55,798 nucleotides of DNA from Flavobacteriaceae bacterium (GTDB lineage Bacteria > Bacteroidota > Bacteroidia > Flavobacteriales > Flavobacteriaceae). Shown here piece by piece: positions 1 through 8,418 of this stretch. Under the pieces are notes generated by a model that searched no databases, had not been told where the DNA came from, and worked only from the letters and a program-made list of their open reading frames with translations. Positions within the stretch are counted from its first letter, which is position 1; each line of letters starts with the position of its first letter. The DNA is taken from NCBI GenBank assembly GCA_947373225.1, contig CANBWX010000005.1, positions 1 through 55,798 on the forward strand. The letters are read 5' to 3'. Position numbers and translations under genes: made by a program.

Positions 1-204
1 GAAGGACCAAGTTTTGATTTGTATGCGAAGATTTTGGCTCAAGCCAAAGGAATAAAATTGATAGCCTCGGGAGGAATTTCTACTTTTGACGAATTGCCAA
101 AATTAGCCGAATTAGGTTGCGAAGGAACGATAATTGGCAAAGCGATTTATGAAGGAAGAATTTCGTTGAAACAATTGGAACAATATATTTTAGATACTAA
201 ATAA
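1..204 (+). CDS. hisA: HisA, phosphoribosylformimino-5-aminoimidazole carboxamide ribotide isomerase (3' part only)
   Basis: The reading frame is open from base 1 and ends at 202-204, so only the last 67 residues of a roughly 240-residue protein are present; the start lies outside the window. The visible part carries the late TIM-barrel phosphate-binding motif IASGGIS followed by [11 protein letters not shown], as expected of HisA. HisA opens the sugar ring of ProFAR to PRFAR in histidine biosynthesis in the cytoplasm, directly before the HisF/HisH step. hisF and hisIE follow on the same strand, which supports HisA over its look-alike HisF; a true HisF is at 1167-1922. It is the tail of a his operon whose promoter is upstream of the window. 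Confidence 0.93.
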   Translation, partial: EGPSFDLYAKILAQAKGIKLIASGGISTFDELPKLAELGCEGTIIGKAIYEGRISLKQLEQYILDTK

Positions 205-221
205 TTTTAAAACTAAAAAGC

Positions 222-635
222 ATGAAAATTTCATTTAAAGGATTGCAATATTTTGTACTAATTTCTTTATTATTCAGTAGTTGTGCTACTTATCATATTA
301 CAACGCAAAGTTTAGTAGAACAATTAGCAAATACTCACAAGGAAAATAAAAAATTACTGGTTATTGCATTTCCTTTTTTTATTCCATTTACAGTTGAAGG
401 TAACTCGCTAAGTGAAATTAAAGTTTTAGATATAAATGAAAAGGAGAAAAATATTTTTGTAACAAATCATACAGGAATCCGAATAACTAAAAAGGATGGG
501 AAAAGAAAAACATTTTATTTCAATACTTTAATACTAAAAGATAGTTTAGTTACTGGTAAAGTTGATCATTTTTTAGGTGTTAATATAAATCCTATAAATT
601 TAAATAACATTGAAAAAATTGAGCTACAAAATTAA
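222..635 (+). CDS. Small predicted lipoprotein of unknown function inside the his operon
   Basis: 137 residues. The N-terminus has a basic start, a hydrophobic stretch (roughly residues 8-18) and the lipobox-like LFSSC, so Cys21 is probably lipidated and the protein anchored to a membrane. The mature part is short and beta-rich in appearance, with many Lys and Thr residues; I recognise no family. It begins 17 bases after hisA ends, so it is probably co-transcribed with it, but nothing in the sequence suggests a role in histidine synthesis. A strong hairpin (641-676) follows directly. The gene looks like an accessory insertion in an otherwise conserved operon. That it is coding and exported is fairly secure; its function is unknown. 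Confidence 0.75.
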   Translation: MKISFKGLQYFVLISLLFSSCATYHITTQSLVEQLANTHKENKKLLVIAFPFFIPFTVEGNSLSEIKVLDINEKEKNIFVTNHTGIRITKKDGKRKTFYFNTLILKDSLVTGKVDHFLGVNINPINLNNIEKIELQN

Positions 636-640
636 AAATA

Positions 641-676
641 AACTCTAGAATTAGATCGTAATCTATTTCTAGAGTT
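641..676. other. Strong intergenic hairpin
   Basis: Two 16-base arms (641-656 and 661-676) pair with one mismatch around the loop CGTA, five bases after the lipoprotein stop. There is no T-run after it on the plus strand, so it is not a classical plus-strand terminator; on the minus strand it is followed by a T-rich tract. It may attenuate or stabilise the his operon transcript, or be a weak terminator read from the other side. Confidence 0.5.
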
Positions 677-703
677 CGTCACAACATGTATAAATAAATA
701 AAA

Positions 704-1072
704 ATGAAACATCAAGCAAAATCAATTCGTCCTTTTATTGGTGCCAAAAATTTTGAATTATCACGAAGTTTTTATTGTGATCTTGGGTTTAAAGAAATTA
801 TCATATCAAATGATATGTGTTATTTTGATTTGGATGGTTTTGGTTTTTATTTGCAAAATGCGTTTGTAAAAGATTGGATAGAAAACACGATGGTTTTCAT
901 GGAAGTGGAAAATGTAAATCAATTTTGGAATGAATTATTAGATTTAGGACTTACATCGAAATATTCGAATGTAAAATTGGTTCCTATTCGGGAATTAGAA
1001 TGGGGAAAAGAATGTTTCGTCCATGATCCGTCAGGCATACTTTGGCATTTTGGAGAATTTAAAATAAAATAA
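704..1072 (+). CDS. VOC-superfamily (glyoxalase/bleomycin-resistance-like) protein
   Basis: 122 residues, the length of a single two-module VOC domain. The first module begins [21 protein letters not shown], a typical betaalphabeta start where a ligand-binding or metal-binding residue lies near the beginning, and the protein ends [14 protein letters not shown], the usual second-module signature DPxGxxxxF. The VOC fold serves in glyoxalases, extradiol dioxygenases and drug-sequestering proteins, so the substrate cannot be read from the sequence. The canonical terminal metal ligand Glu is probably the E of FGEF. It stands between a lipoprotein gene and hisF, interrupting the usual hisA-hisF order. 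Cytoplasmic, no signal peptide. Confidence 0.8.
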   Translation: MKHQAKSIRPFIGAKNFELSRSFYCDLGFKEIIISNDMCYFDLDGFGFYLQNAFVKDWIENTMVFMEVENVNQFWNELLDLGLTSKYSNVKLVPIRELEWGKECFVHDPSGILWHFGEFKIK

Positions 1073-1092
1073 TTATATAAATGAGTTGATGA

Positions 1093-1147
1093 TTGTTCGT
1101 TGTCGGTTGATTGTTTGTAACATTGACCAACAACGAACAACGAACAA
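1093..1147. repeat. Short inverted/tandem repeat in the hisF leader
   Basis: TTGTTCGTTG at 1093-1102 is the reverse complement of CAACGAACAA at 1131-1140, and the latter is repeated in overlapping tandem form at 1138-1147 (7-base period). It lies just before hisF and ends in a low-complexity CAA-rich run. It could form a hairpin in the leader or be a leftover of simple-sequence expansion. Confidence 0.5.
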
Positions 1148-1166
1148 CCAACAACAAATAATAAAA

Positions 1167-1922
1167 ATGTTAACAAAAAGAATCATTCCTTGTTTGGATA
1201 TTAAAAACGGAAGAACCGTAAAAGGAATCAATTTTGTAGATTTGCGAGATGCTGGCGATCCTGTAGAACTTGCCAAAATATATTCGGATGAAGGTGCTGA
1301 CGAATTGGTTTTTTTGGATATTTCGGCAACGGAAGAGCGAAGAAGTACTTTGATTGATTTGGTTCGGAAAGTGGCAGCAACGATTAATATTCCGTTTACT
1401 GTAGGCGGTGGAATCTCCTCGGTTTCGGATGTTGAAGCCTTGTTACAGAACGGAGCAGATAAGGTTTCGATTAATTCTTCGGCAGTAAAAAATCCGCAGT
1501 TAATTAATGATTTGGCACAAAAATTTGGCAGCCAATGTATTGTTGTGGCGATCGATGCCAAGCAGATTGACGGGCAATGGATGGTGCATTTAGTAGGTGG
1601 AAAAATACCAACGGAATTGAATTTATTTGATTGGGCAAAAGAAGTTGCAGATCGTGGTGCAGGCGAAATCCTTTTCACATCGATGAACCATGACGGAACC
1701 AAAAATGGTTTTGCCAATGAAGCTTTGGCAACATTGTCTGAAATAGTAAATATTCCCATAATTGCCTCGGGTGGAGCAGGAAATATGCAACATTTTGTGG
1801 ATACATTTGTCAAAGGAAAAGCCGATGCAGCATTGGCGGCAAGCGTATTTCATTTCAAAGAAATTGAAATTAAAACATTGAAAAAAGAGCTTAAAAATAA
1901 TAATATAGAAGTTAGAATATAG
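1167..1922 (+). CDS. hisF: HisF, imidazole glycerol phosphate synthase cyclase subunit
   Basis: 251 residues, the normal HisF length. HisF joins PRFAR with ammonia supplied by HisH to give imidazole glycerol phosphate and AICAR. The sequence shows the N-terminal [16 protein letters not shown] with catalytic Asp11, the central VVAIDAK with Asp130, and the phosphate-binding loops TVGGGIS and IASGGAG. The start at 1167 is chosen because it gives the conserved N-terminus; an in-frame start at 1086 would add about 27 non-conserved residues from CAA/TTG-rich leader DNA. It is spaced 94 bases from the VOC gene and 91 from hisIE, looser than usual for a his operon. Confidence 0.97.
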   Translation: MLTKRIIPCLDIKNGRTVKGINFVDLRDAGDPVELAKIYSDEGADELVFLDISATEERRSTLIDLVRKVAATINIPFTVGGGISSVSDVEALLQNGADKVSINSSAVKNPQLINDLAQKFGSQCIVVAIDAKQIDGQWMVHLVGGKIPTELNLFDWAKEVADRGAGEILFTSMNHDGTKNGFANEALATLSEIVNIPIIASGGAGNMQHFVDTFVKGKADAALAASVFHFKEIEIKTLKKELKNNNIEVRI

Positions 1923-2013
1923 AGAAAAGATTAAAGAGCAAAGAAGTTGTATTTTATAAACTTCGATTTTAATTTTTTAATCATTAAATTATTCAATCAT
2001 TAAATAAAAAAAA

Positions 2014-2613
2014 ATGAACATAGATTTTTCAAAAAGTGCACACGGATTAATTCCGGCGATTATCCAAGATAACGAAACCAAAGCTGTTTTGATGCTTGGT
2101 TATATGAATGCAGAATCCTACCAAAAAACGTTGGACACCAAAAAAGTAACTTTTTATAGCCGTTCAAAACAAAGACTTTGGACAAAAGGAGAGGAGAGTG
2201 GTAACTTTTTAAATTTGATTGACATCAAAAATGACTGTGATGACGATACGCTTTTGATACAAGTTAAACCAGAAGGACCTACTTGTCATACAGGTTCAGA
2301 TACTTGCTGGCAAGAAGCTAATAATCAAAATTTTGGATTTATTTCAACTTTAGAAAATACAATAAAAACTCGAAGAGAAAATGCAGATTCGGAGAAAAGT
2401 TATGTTGCCTCATTGTTCGAAAAAGGAATCAATAAAATTGCTCAAAAAGTAGGTGAAGAAGCGGTAGAAGTAGTTATTGAAGCCAAAGATGATAACGACG
2501 ATTTGTTTTTGAGCGAAAGTGCTGATTTGCTTTTTCATTATTTAATTCTTTTGCAAGCCAAAGGATTTCAGTTAAACGACGTGGTTCAAGTTTTAAAAAG
2601 CCGTCAGAAATAA
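2014..2613 (+). CDS. hisIE: HisIE, bifunctional phosphoribosyl-AMP cyclohydrolase / phosphoribosyl-ATP pyrophosphatase
   Basis: 199 residues with two domains in order. The N-terminal HisI part (about 1-105) has YSRSKQRLWTKGEESGN, DCDDDTLL and the Cys/His zinc region PTCHTGSDTCW. The C-terminal HisE part (about 110-199) has the pyrophosphatase helix motif KVGEEAVEVVIEAK and a later ESADLLFHYL. Together they carry out the second and third steps of histidine synthesis. It is the last gene of the operon and is followed by a clear hairpin terminator at 2641-2671. The leader has a duplicated ATCATTAAAT motif of no obvious role. Confidence 0.97.
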   Translation: MNIDFSKSAHGLIPAIIQDNETKAVLMLGYMNAESYQKTLDTKKVTFYSRSKQRLWTKGEESGNFLNLIDIKNDCDDDTLLIQVKPEGPTCHTGSDTCWQEANNQNFGFISTLENTIKTRRENADSEKSYVASLFEKGINKIAQKVGEEAVEVVIEAKDDNDDLFLSESADLLFHYLILLQAKGFQLNDVVQVLKSRQK

Positions 2614-2640
2614 GAAATTTTAATTAAATTTAATTAATAA

Positions 2641-2675
2641 AACCCAATAGTACATCATTTACTATTGGGTTTTAC
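2641..2675 (+). terminator. Rho-independent-type terminator of the his operon
   Basis: Perfect 11-base arms AACCCAATAGT (2641-2651) and ACTATTGGGTT (2661-2671) enclose a 9-base loop, followed by a T-rich stretch. It comes 27 bases after the hisIE stop. Confidence 0.8.
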
Positions 2676-2739
2676 TTTTACTTTTATATCCAATTGTAAT
2701 CGACTATATTTACATTTTATTACAAATTACAATACCACA

Positions 2740-3879
2740 ATGCAAGAGATGAATTCAGAGAATACGATTATCACACAAGAGTTAAACACTACCAAAACAG
2801 GTCTTCGCATCATTTTGAATACCGATGAAGATGATGCTCGTCCGGTATATATATCAGGAAATTTCAACAGTTGGAGAACTCAAGATAGGAATTTTATGAT
2901 GAAAAAAAGTGGAAATAATACCTATAAGTTTCAATTTTCAAATGATTTTGAATATCCAAAAGAACTATTGTATAAATTCTCAAAAGGAGATTGGAGTGAA
3001 GTAGAAATTGACATTCACGGAAACCGTACCGAAAACCGTTCGACCAAAAAGCATTCGGGAATTCAAGATGAATATGTGGCACGATGGAGGAAAAATTGGT
3101 TGCCCTTTAAGCAATCTTTTTTGCCGAAAGTTTTGCTTATTTCGGATAAATTTGAAATTCCACAACTTAATAAAACGAGGAAAATATGGGCGTTACTGCC
3201 TCATGATTATGACTCTTCGACAGAAAGTTACCCTGTCATGTATTTGCAAGATGCCCAGAACTTATTCAATGAAAACTCCAAATACGGTAATTGGGAAATC
3301 GATAAAAAACTGGCTGTTATGTCGGAATATCAAATCGGGAAAATTATCATTATTGCCATAGAACACGCCGAAGAAGACCGAGTAAAAGAATTCAACGTTG
3401 GCAACACGGTACTTGGAAAAGGAGAAGGAAAAAAATACATTCGTTTTGTTACCGAAACCTTGAAACCTTTTGTTGATAGTCATTTTAGAACCAAAATCGA
3501 ACGCAAATTTACCGGAATAGGAGGTAGCTCTATGGGCGGATTAGTTAGTCTTTTCAGCGGTTTGCGCCATCCGGAAGTGTATGGGAAATTGATGATATTC
3601 TCACCTTCGCTTTGGGTTGTTCCGCAACTCAAAATTGACTTAGAATCAATTTCTACGGATGACACCAAGATTTATTTATACGCTGGTGGTGACGAGAGTG
3701 AAACGATGATTCAACACGTTGAAAGTTTCAAAAAAAATAGCATGGCAAGCGAAATTGTGAAAGATAAGATAAAAATAAATTTGAGTATTAATGAGAACGG
3801 AAAGCATAGCGAAACCTATTGGAGCGATGAATTTCCAAAGGCAATTGAGTGGCTTTTTTTTAATTCAAAAGAAAATTAG
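2740..3879 (+). CDS. Alpha/beta-hydrolase-fold esterase with N-terminal carbohydrate-binding-like beta-sandwich
   Basis: 379 residues. The first ~105 residues look like an E-set/CBM48-type sandwich (ISGNFNSWRTQD, then a run of alternating beta residues), and the rest is an esterase-D/enterochelin-esterase-like hydrolase with the nucleophile elbow GGSSMGG and later FSPSLW. His near the C-terminus (KHSETYW) is a plausible catalytic histidine. The start at 2740 is preferred because the 25 residues upstream would be translated from the his terminator region. No signal peptide, so cytoplasmic. Stop is 3 bases before the aminopeptidase gene, so they are translationally linked. Related enzymes hydrolyse siderophore or acyl esters; the true substrate is unknown. 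Confidence 0.82.
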   Translation: MQEMNSENTIITQELNTTKTGLRIILNTDEDDARPVYISGNFNSWRTQDRNFMMKKSGNNTYKFQFSNDFEYPKELLYKFSKGDWSEVEIDIHGNRTENRSTKKHSGIQDEYVARWRKNWLPFKQSFLPKVLLISDKFEIPQLNKTRKIWALLPHDYDSSTESYPVMYLQDAQNLFNENSKYGNWEIDKKLAVMSEYQIGKIIIIAIEHAEEDRVKEFNVGNTVLGKGEGKKYIRFVTETLKPFVDSHFRTKIERKFTGIGGSSMGGLVSLFSGLRHPEVYGKLMIFSPSLWVVPQLKIDLESISTDDTKIYLYAGGDESETMIQHVESFKKNSMASEIVKDKIKINLSINENGKHSETYWSDEFPKAIEWLFFNSKEN

Positions 3880-3882
3880 AGT

Positions 3883-5313
3883 ATGAAAACAAAAACATTA
3901 AAAGATCTTCAAGGATTTTCAGGAACTATTTTAATTCCTGTTTTCGAAACCTATATAAAAAGCCTAGTTCCAATTGAATATCACGGAGTTTCGGTTTCTT
4001 CAAAAGTGTTTTATGGAAAAAAAGACACCCATTATTTAGTCGAAAAATACGATTGTATCCATGTCTTTATAGGTCTAGGTGCAGCAATTGATTATAATTC
4101 TTTGAAGACTATTTTTAGAAGAATTTCCTCCAAACAAAAAGAATTATTTGGCTCAGAAGTAGCTTTGGTTTTACCGGAACAATTCACGACAGATCAAGTG
4201 GAAGCAACTATTTCAGGCTTACTTTTAGGAACTTATGATTTAGGACATTATAAAAAAACAGAACCGCATCCGTTCTTGAGTAAAGATTTTGAATTATTGC
4301 TATTATCTAAAAATGAGCTGCGAAATACTGTTGAAAAAGCTGTAAAAATTGCCAATGCTCAACTTGAAATTTTACATTTGGTAGATTTACCACCGAATAA
4401 AATTACTCCAAAATATTTGTCGAATTGGGCAAATGAAAGTGGAAATAAATTTGGTTTTGAAGTTGAAGTTTTAGGTTTTGAAGCTTCGGAAAAAGTGGGT
4501 TTAGATGCTTTTTTATCCGTTGGAAAAGGAAGCCAAAACGAACCACAATTTGTGATTATGAATTATACTCCCGAAAATGCCGATGCCAAAACAAAGCACG
4601 TTGGTTTGGTGGGAAAAGGCATTACCTTTGATACTGGCGGACTGAATATTAAGACTTCGGGAATGCTTCACATGAAATGCGATATGGCTGGCGGAGCAGC
4701 AGTTTTTGGAGTAATGCAGTTGATTGCAGATTTAAAATTACCTGTAAAAGTCACTGCGATTGTTCCTTGCGCCGAAAATTCGGTAGATGCCAAATCGTTT
4801 ATGCCAAGTGATGTTGTTCGTTCTTATAGCGGACATTCTATTGAAATTATTGATACAGATGCCGAAGGAAGATTGGTTTTGGCAGACGGAATTTCGTATT
4901 TAATCAAGAATTTTAAACCCGAATATATTGTTGATATTGCAACGTTGACAGGAAGTGCTGTGGGAACTTTGGGTTACGAATGTGCTGCTTTGTTTACCAA
5001 TAATGAGGCTATTTCAAAGAAACTACAAGAATCTGGCGATGCAGTTGGAGAAAGACTTTGGCAATTACCGCTTTGGGATTGCTACAAACAAGATATAGAA
5101 AGTGATATTGCCGATGTGAAAAATTATAGTGGAAAACCGGTTGCTGGAGCAATTTCTGCAGCTAAATTTTTAGAATATTTCACCGAAGAACACAAAGCTT
5201 GGGCGCATTTGGATATTGCTGGAGTTGCGTTTGGTGATGATGAATTTGCAAAAAGTAAACATGCCACCGCTTACGGCGTTCATTTATTGACTAAATTCAT
5301 AGAAAATTTATAA
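3883..5313 (+). CDS. M17 family leucyl aminopeptidase
   Basis: 476 residues, normal for M17. The metal-binding and catalytic region is intact: GKGITFDTGGLNIK (about 245-257), MKCDMAGGAAV (264-274) and DTDAEGRLVLADG (324-336). These enzymes are cytosolic, usually hexameric, two-metal aminopeptidases that remove N-terminal residues from peptides and dipeptides; some also act on cysteinyl-glycine. It sits 3 bases after an esterase gene and 3 bases before an ATP-grasp ligase gene, an arrangement that suggests it processes the peptide-like product or substrate of that ligase, although a general peptide-recycling role is equally possible. Confidence 0.93.
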   Translation: MKTKTLKDLQGFSGTILIPVFETYIKSLVPIEYHGVSVSSKVFYGKKDTHYLVEKYDCIHVFIGLGAAIDYNSLKTIFRRISSKQKELFGSEVALVLPEQFTTDQVEATISGLLLGTYDLGHYKKTEPHPFLSKDFELLLLSKNELRNTVEKAVKIANAQLEILHLVDLPPNKITPKYLSNWANESGNKFGFEVEVLGFEASEKVGLDAFLSVGKGSQNEPQFVIMNYTPENADAKTKHVGLVGKGITFDTGGLNIKTSGMLHMKCDMAGGAAVFGVMQLIADLKLPVKVTAIVPCAENSVDAKSFMPSDVVRSYSGHSIEIIDTDAEGRLVLADGISYLIKNFKPEYIVDIATLTGSAVGTLGYECAALFTNNEAISKKLQESGDAVGERLWQLPLWDCYKQDIESDIADVKNYSGKPVAGAISAAKFLEYFTEEHKAWAHLDIAGVAFGDDEFAKSKHATAYGVHLLTKFIENL

Positions 5314-5316
5314 ATT

Positions 5317-6531
5317 ATGCCAAATTCCAAAACCTTCATTTGTATCTCCAATTATTTTAAAGGAACCGATTTTTTAATTCATTTAAAAAATCTCGGCAAT
5401 AAAGTTTATTTAGTTACAAGTGAGAAGTTGCGGGATAAACCATGGCCAACCGAACATATTGATGAGATTTTTTATATGGAAGGTCATGATATGGATTGGA
5501 ATTTAGAGCATCTTTTGCTTGGTGTTGGCAATTTGATGAAATCTCAAAAAATTGACGCCATCGTTGCTTTGGATGATTACGATGTTGAAAAAGCAACTTA
5601 TCTGCGTGAAAATCTTCGGATTGATGGAATGGGACAAACTACGGGTCGCTATTTTAGAGATAAATTAGCGATGCGAATGAGAGCTAAAAGTTTAGCAATT
5701 CCAATTCCTGGTTTTTGCTCCTTATTTAATGATCATGACATCAATACTTTTGCTGAAACGGTTTCGGCTCCATGGGTATTAAAACCACGTTCGGAAGCTT
5801 CAGCAGCGGGAATTATAAAAGTATATGACAAAGAAACTTTGTGGATTCACATTGACGGAATGGGGAATAATAGGTTCAAGTATTTATTGGAGCAATTCCG
5901 TCCCGGCGATGTGTATCATTGTGATAGTTTGGTTTTAGACCGCAAAGTTTTGTTTAGTTTAACGTCTAAATATTTAACAACTCCAATGGAAATTTCCCAA
6001 GGTGGAGGCATTTTTCGGTCAGCTAATATTCCTTATGATTCCGAAGATGACAAAGCAATAAAAGCTGTAAATGAACAAGTAATTAAAGGTTTTGGCTTGA
6101 AACACGGAGCGGCTCATACTGAATTTATAAAAGGAAAAGATGATGGGAAAATCTATTTTCTTGAAACTTCATCCCGAGTTGGCGGAGCGCATCTTGCCGA
6201 AATGATTGCCGAAGCTTCGAACATCAATCTTTGGAAGGAATGGGCAGCTATCGAAGATTCATTGGTTAAAGAAACAAAATATAAGTTGCCAAAAGTAAAA
6301 AATGAATACGCTGGAATCGTTTTGACTTTATCTAAATTTCAGCATCCTGATTTATCATCATTTTCAGATCCAGAAGTTTGCTTTAGAGTTCCTTTAGATT
6401 ATCACGCTGGTTTGATTGTAAAATCGGAATCTAGCGAAAGAGTTTTAGAATTATTAAATGATTATACCAATCGTTTTAGTAACGAATTAGCTGCTGTTGC
6501 CGAGCAAAGTAAAGTAGAAAAGTTGCATTAA
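5317..6531 (+). CDS. ATP-grasp domain ligase
   Basis: 404 residues. The N-terminal pre-ATP-grasp fold is followed by the central lysine/glycine-rich ATP loop PWVLKPRSEASAAGI (about 150-164) and a C-terminal metal-binding segment IYFLETSSRVGGAHL with the Glu and Arg expected for Mg-ATP binding. ATP-grasp enzymes activate a carboxylate as acyl-phosphate and couple it to an amine or thiol. The overall shape resembles CarB/PurD-like ligases rather than RimK. It is wedged between two aminopeptidase genes, so a peptide bond is an attractive product. The acceptor is unknown. Probably in one transcript with 2740-8229. Confidence 0.85.
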   Translation: MPNSKTFICISNYFKGTDFLIHLKNLGNKVYLVTSEKLRDKPWPTEHIDEIFYMEGHDMDWNLEHLLLGVGNLMKSQKIDAIVALDDYDVEKATYLRENLRIDGMGQTTGRYFRDKLAMRMRAKSLAIPIPGFCSLFNDHDINTFAETVSAPWVLKPRSEASAAGIIKVYDKETLWIHIDGMGNNRFKYLLEQFRPGDVYHCDSLVLDRKVLFSLTSKYLTTPMEISQGGGIFRSANIPYDSEDDKAIKAVNEQVIKGFGLKHGAAHTEFIKGKDDGKIYFLETSSRVGGAHLAEMIAEASNINLWKEWAAIEDSLVKETKYKLPKVKNEYAGIVLTLSKFQHPDLSSFSDPEVCFRVPLDYHAGLIVKSESSERVLELLNDYTNRFSNELAAVAEQSKVEKLH

Positions 6532-6576
6532 TATGATGTGTTTTCAAAAAAATATCTAATTATTGTTTTTATAATT

Positions 6577-8229
6577 ATGAAAAAATATTTAAGTTTTATT
6601 TGTTTCTCGTTACTCCTTTGTAATGTTGCCAAAGCGCAAGGGCTTCTTGCTAAAACAAATCCAGTATTTACGCATCAAGATACATTGCGCGGTAGTATTA
6701 CCAAAGAAAGAGCTTGGTGGGACGTGAAATATTATCATCTTGACATCAAGGTAAATCCAGTCGATAGTACAATTTCGGGATCCAATATGATTCGTTACCA
6801 AGTTTTGGAAGAATACAACAAGATGCAAATTGACTTGCAAAAACCAATGGAAATTTATAAAATTGTCCAAGAGGGTAAAGAATTAAAATTTCAAAGAGAT
6901 GGAAACGCTTTTTTCGTTGAATTGGTTGCTCCTCAAAAGCCGCATGATATAAAAGAACTCACTGTTTTTTATGGTGGAAAACCAAAAATTGCTGTTAATC
7001 CGCCTTGGGACGGAGGGATTACTTGGAGTAAAGATAAAAATGGAAAGCCTTTTATTGCTTCGACTTGTCAAGGATTGGGCGCTAGCGTGTGGTGGCCTAA
7101 CAAAGATCACATGTACGACGAGGTTGACGACATGCAAATTAGCGTTAATGTTCCCAAGAATTTGACGGATGTTTCCAATGGTCGTTTGCAAAGTGTAGTC
7201 GATTTGAAGGATGGAACTCGAACTTTTACTTGGTACGTTTCGAACCCAATAAATAATTATGGTGTAAATATAAACATAGGCGATTATGTCTCTTTTTCCG
7301 AGGTTTTTCATGGAGAAAAAGGGGATTTAGATTGCGATTATTATGTGTTGCGTGACAATTTAGAAAAAGCCAAAATACAGTTTAAAGATGCACCCCGAAT
7401 GTTGAAAGCTTTTGAACATTGGTTTGGCCCTTATCCGTTTTATGAAGACAGCTATAAGCTGGTTGAAGCGCCTTATTTAGGGATGGAACATCAAAGTAGT
7501 GTCACTTATGGAAACGGTTTCAAAAATGGTTATCGTGGTAGAGATTTGAGCGGAACAGGTTGGGGATTGAAATTCGATTTCATTATAGTTCATGAATCAG
7601 GACATGAATGGTTTGCTAATAATATCACTTACAAAGACATCGCCGATATGTGGATTCACGAAAGTTTTACTAACTATTCGGAAAGTTTATTCGTGGAATA
7701 TTATTACGGAAAAGAAGCAGGAGCGGAGTATGCAAGAGGATTAAGAACTAAAATTCAAAATGACAAACCAATTATTGGTAAGTATAATGTGAACAATGAA
7801 GGCTCTAGCGATATGTATTACAAAGGTGCTAATATGCTGCATACGCTGCGCCAAATTGTAAATGACGACGAAAAATGGAGAACTATTTTACGAGGTTTGA
7901 ACAGTACATTTTACCACCAAACCGTTACTACCAAACAAATAGAAGATTTTTTAAGTCAAGCTATTGGATTGGATTTAAAACCATTTTTCGACCAATATTT
8001 ACGTGATATAAGAATTCCAACTTTCGAATATAAATTCAAAAAGAATAAGCTTTCATATCGCTGGACGAATTGTGTTGTTGGTTTTTCGATTCCTGTAAAA
8101 GTTACTTTGAACGGAAAAGAACAATGGCTAAAACCTCAAGCAGAATGGACTAATTTACCACAAGTTGCGAAAAATTTGAAAGTAGAAGTGGACAAGGATT
8201 TTTATGTGAACTCTTTTGAAATAAAATAA
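6577..8229 (+). CDS. Exported M1 family aminopeptidase
   Basis: 550 residues. Starting at 6577 gives a clean Sec signal peptide ending around AKA-QG; the upstream GTG at 6538 would add 13 residues and is less likely. The zinc site HESGH (339-343) with the third ligand Glu362 in WIHES matches the M1 spacing of 18 residues, and LGMEHQS replaces the usual GxMEN exopeptidase motif. The C-terminus is shorter than in large PepN enzymes. Predicted to act in the periplasm on the N-termini of peptides. It follows the cytosolic ligase/peptidase set by 45 bases and ends before the bidirectional terminator at 8354-8394. Confidence 0.92.
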   Translation: MKKYLSFICFSLLLCNVAKAQGLLAKTNPVFTHQDTLRGSITKERAWWDVKYYHLDIKVNPVDSTISGSNMIRYQVLEEYNKMQIDLQKPMEIYKIVQEGKELKFQRDGNAFFVELVAPQKPHDIKELTVFYGGKPKIAVNPPWDGGITWSKDKNGKPFIASTCQGLGASVWWPNKDHMYDEVDDMQISVNVPKNLTDVSNGRLQSVVDLKDGTRTFTWYVSNPINNYGVNINIGDYVSFSEVFHGEKGDLDCDYYVLRDNLEKAKIQFKDAPRMLKAFEHWFGPYPFYEDSYKLVEAPYLGMEHQSSVTYGNGFKNGYRGRDLSGTGWGLKFDFIIVHESGHEWFANNITYKDIADMWIHESFTNYSESLFVEYYYGKEAGAEYARGLRTKIQNDKPIIGKYNVNNEGSSDMYYKGANMLHTLRQIVNDDEKWRTILRGLNSTFYHQTVTTKQIEDFLSQAIGLDLKPFFDQYLRDIRIPTFEYKFKKNKLSYRWTNCVVGFSIPVKVTLNGKEQWLKPQAEWTNLPQVAKNLKVEVDKDFYVNSFEIK

Positions 8230-8353
8230 AGACTGAATATGAATCTACCTCTTCTTAAATTGAATCGGATTTTTTCCAACTACTTTTTTGAATATTCTAT
8301 TGAAATAGGATAAGCTTTCAAAATAAAAATAAATTAAAATTTTACTTTAAATA

Positions 8354-8394
8354 AAAAACGGTATTCAATTAATAATTAATTGAATACCGTTTTT
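8354..8394. terminator. Bidirectional terminator between convergent operons
   Basis: A perfect 19-base inverted repeat (8354-8372 and 8376-8394) with a 3-base loop. The arms begin with A5 and end with T5, so each strand presents a stem followed by T-residues. It separates the plus-strand 2740-8229 operon from the minus-strand sugar cluster that ends at 8419. Confidence 0.9.
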
Positions 8395-8418
8395 AAATTT
8401 ATATAAAAAAAAACTAAA

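Noticed and set aside
1073..1813. Long minus-strand open frame opposite hisF
   Set aside because: Composition and motif content come from the antisense of the conserved hisF sequence; no start context or family support.
6883..7311. 142-codon minus-strand frame inside the M1 aminopeptidase gene
   Set aside because: Lies entirely opposite a strongly conserved coding region; no recognisable motif.
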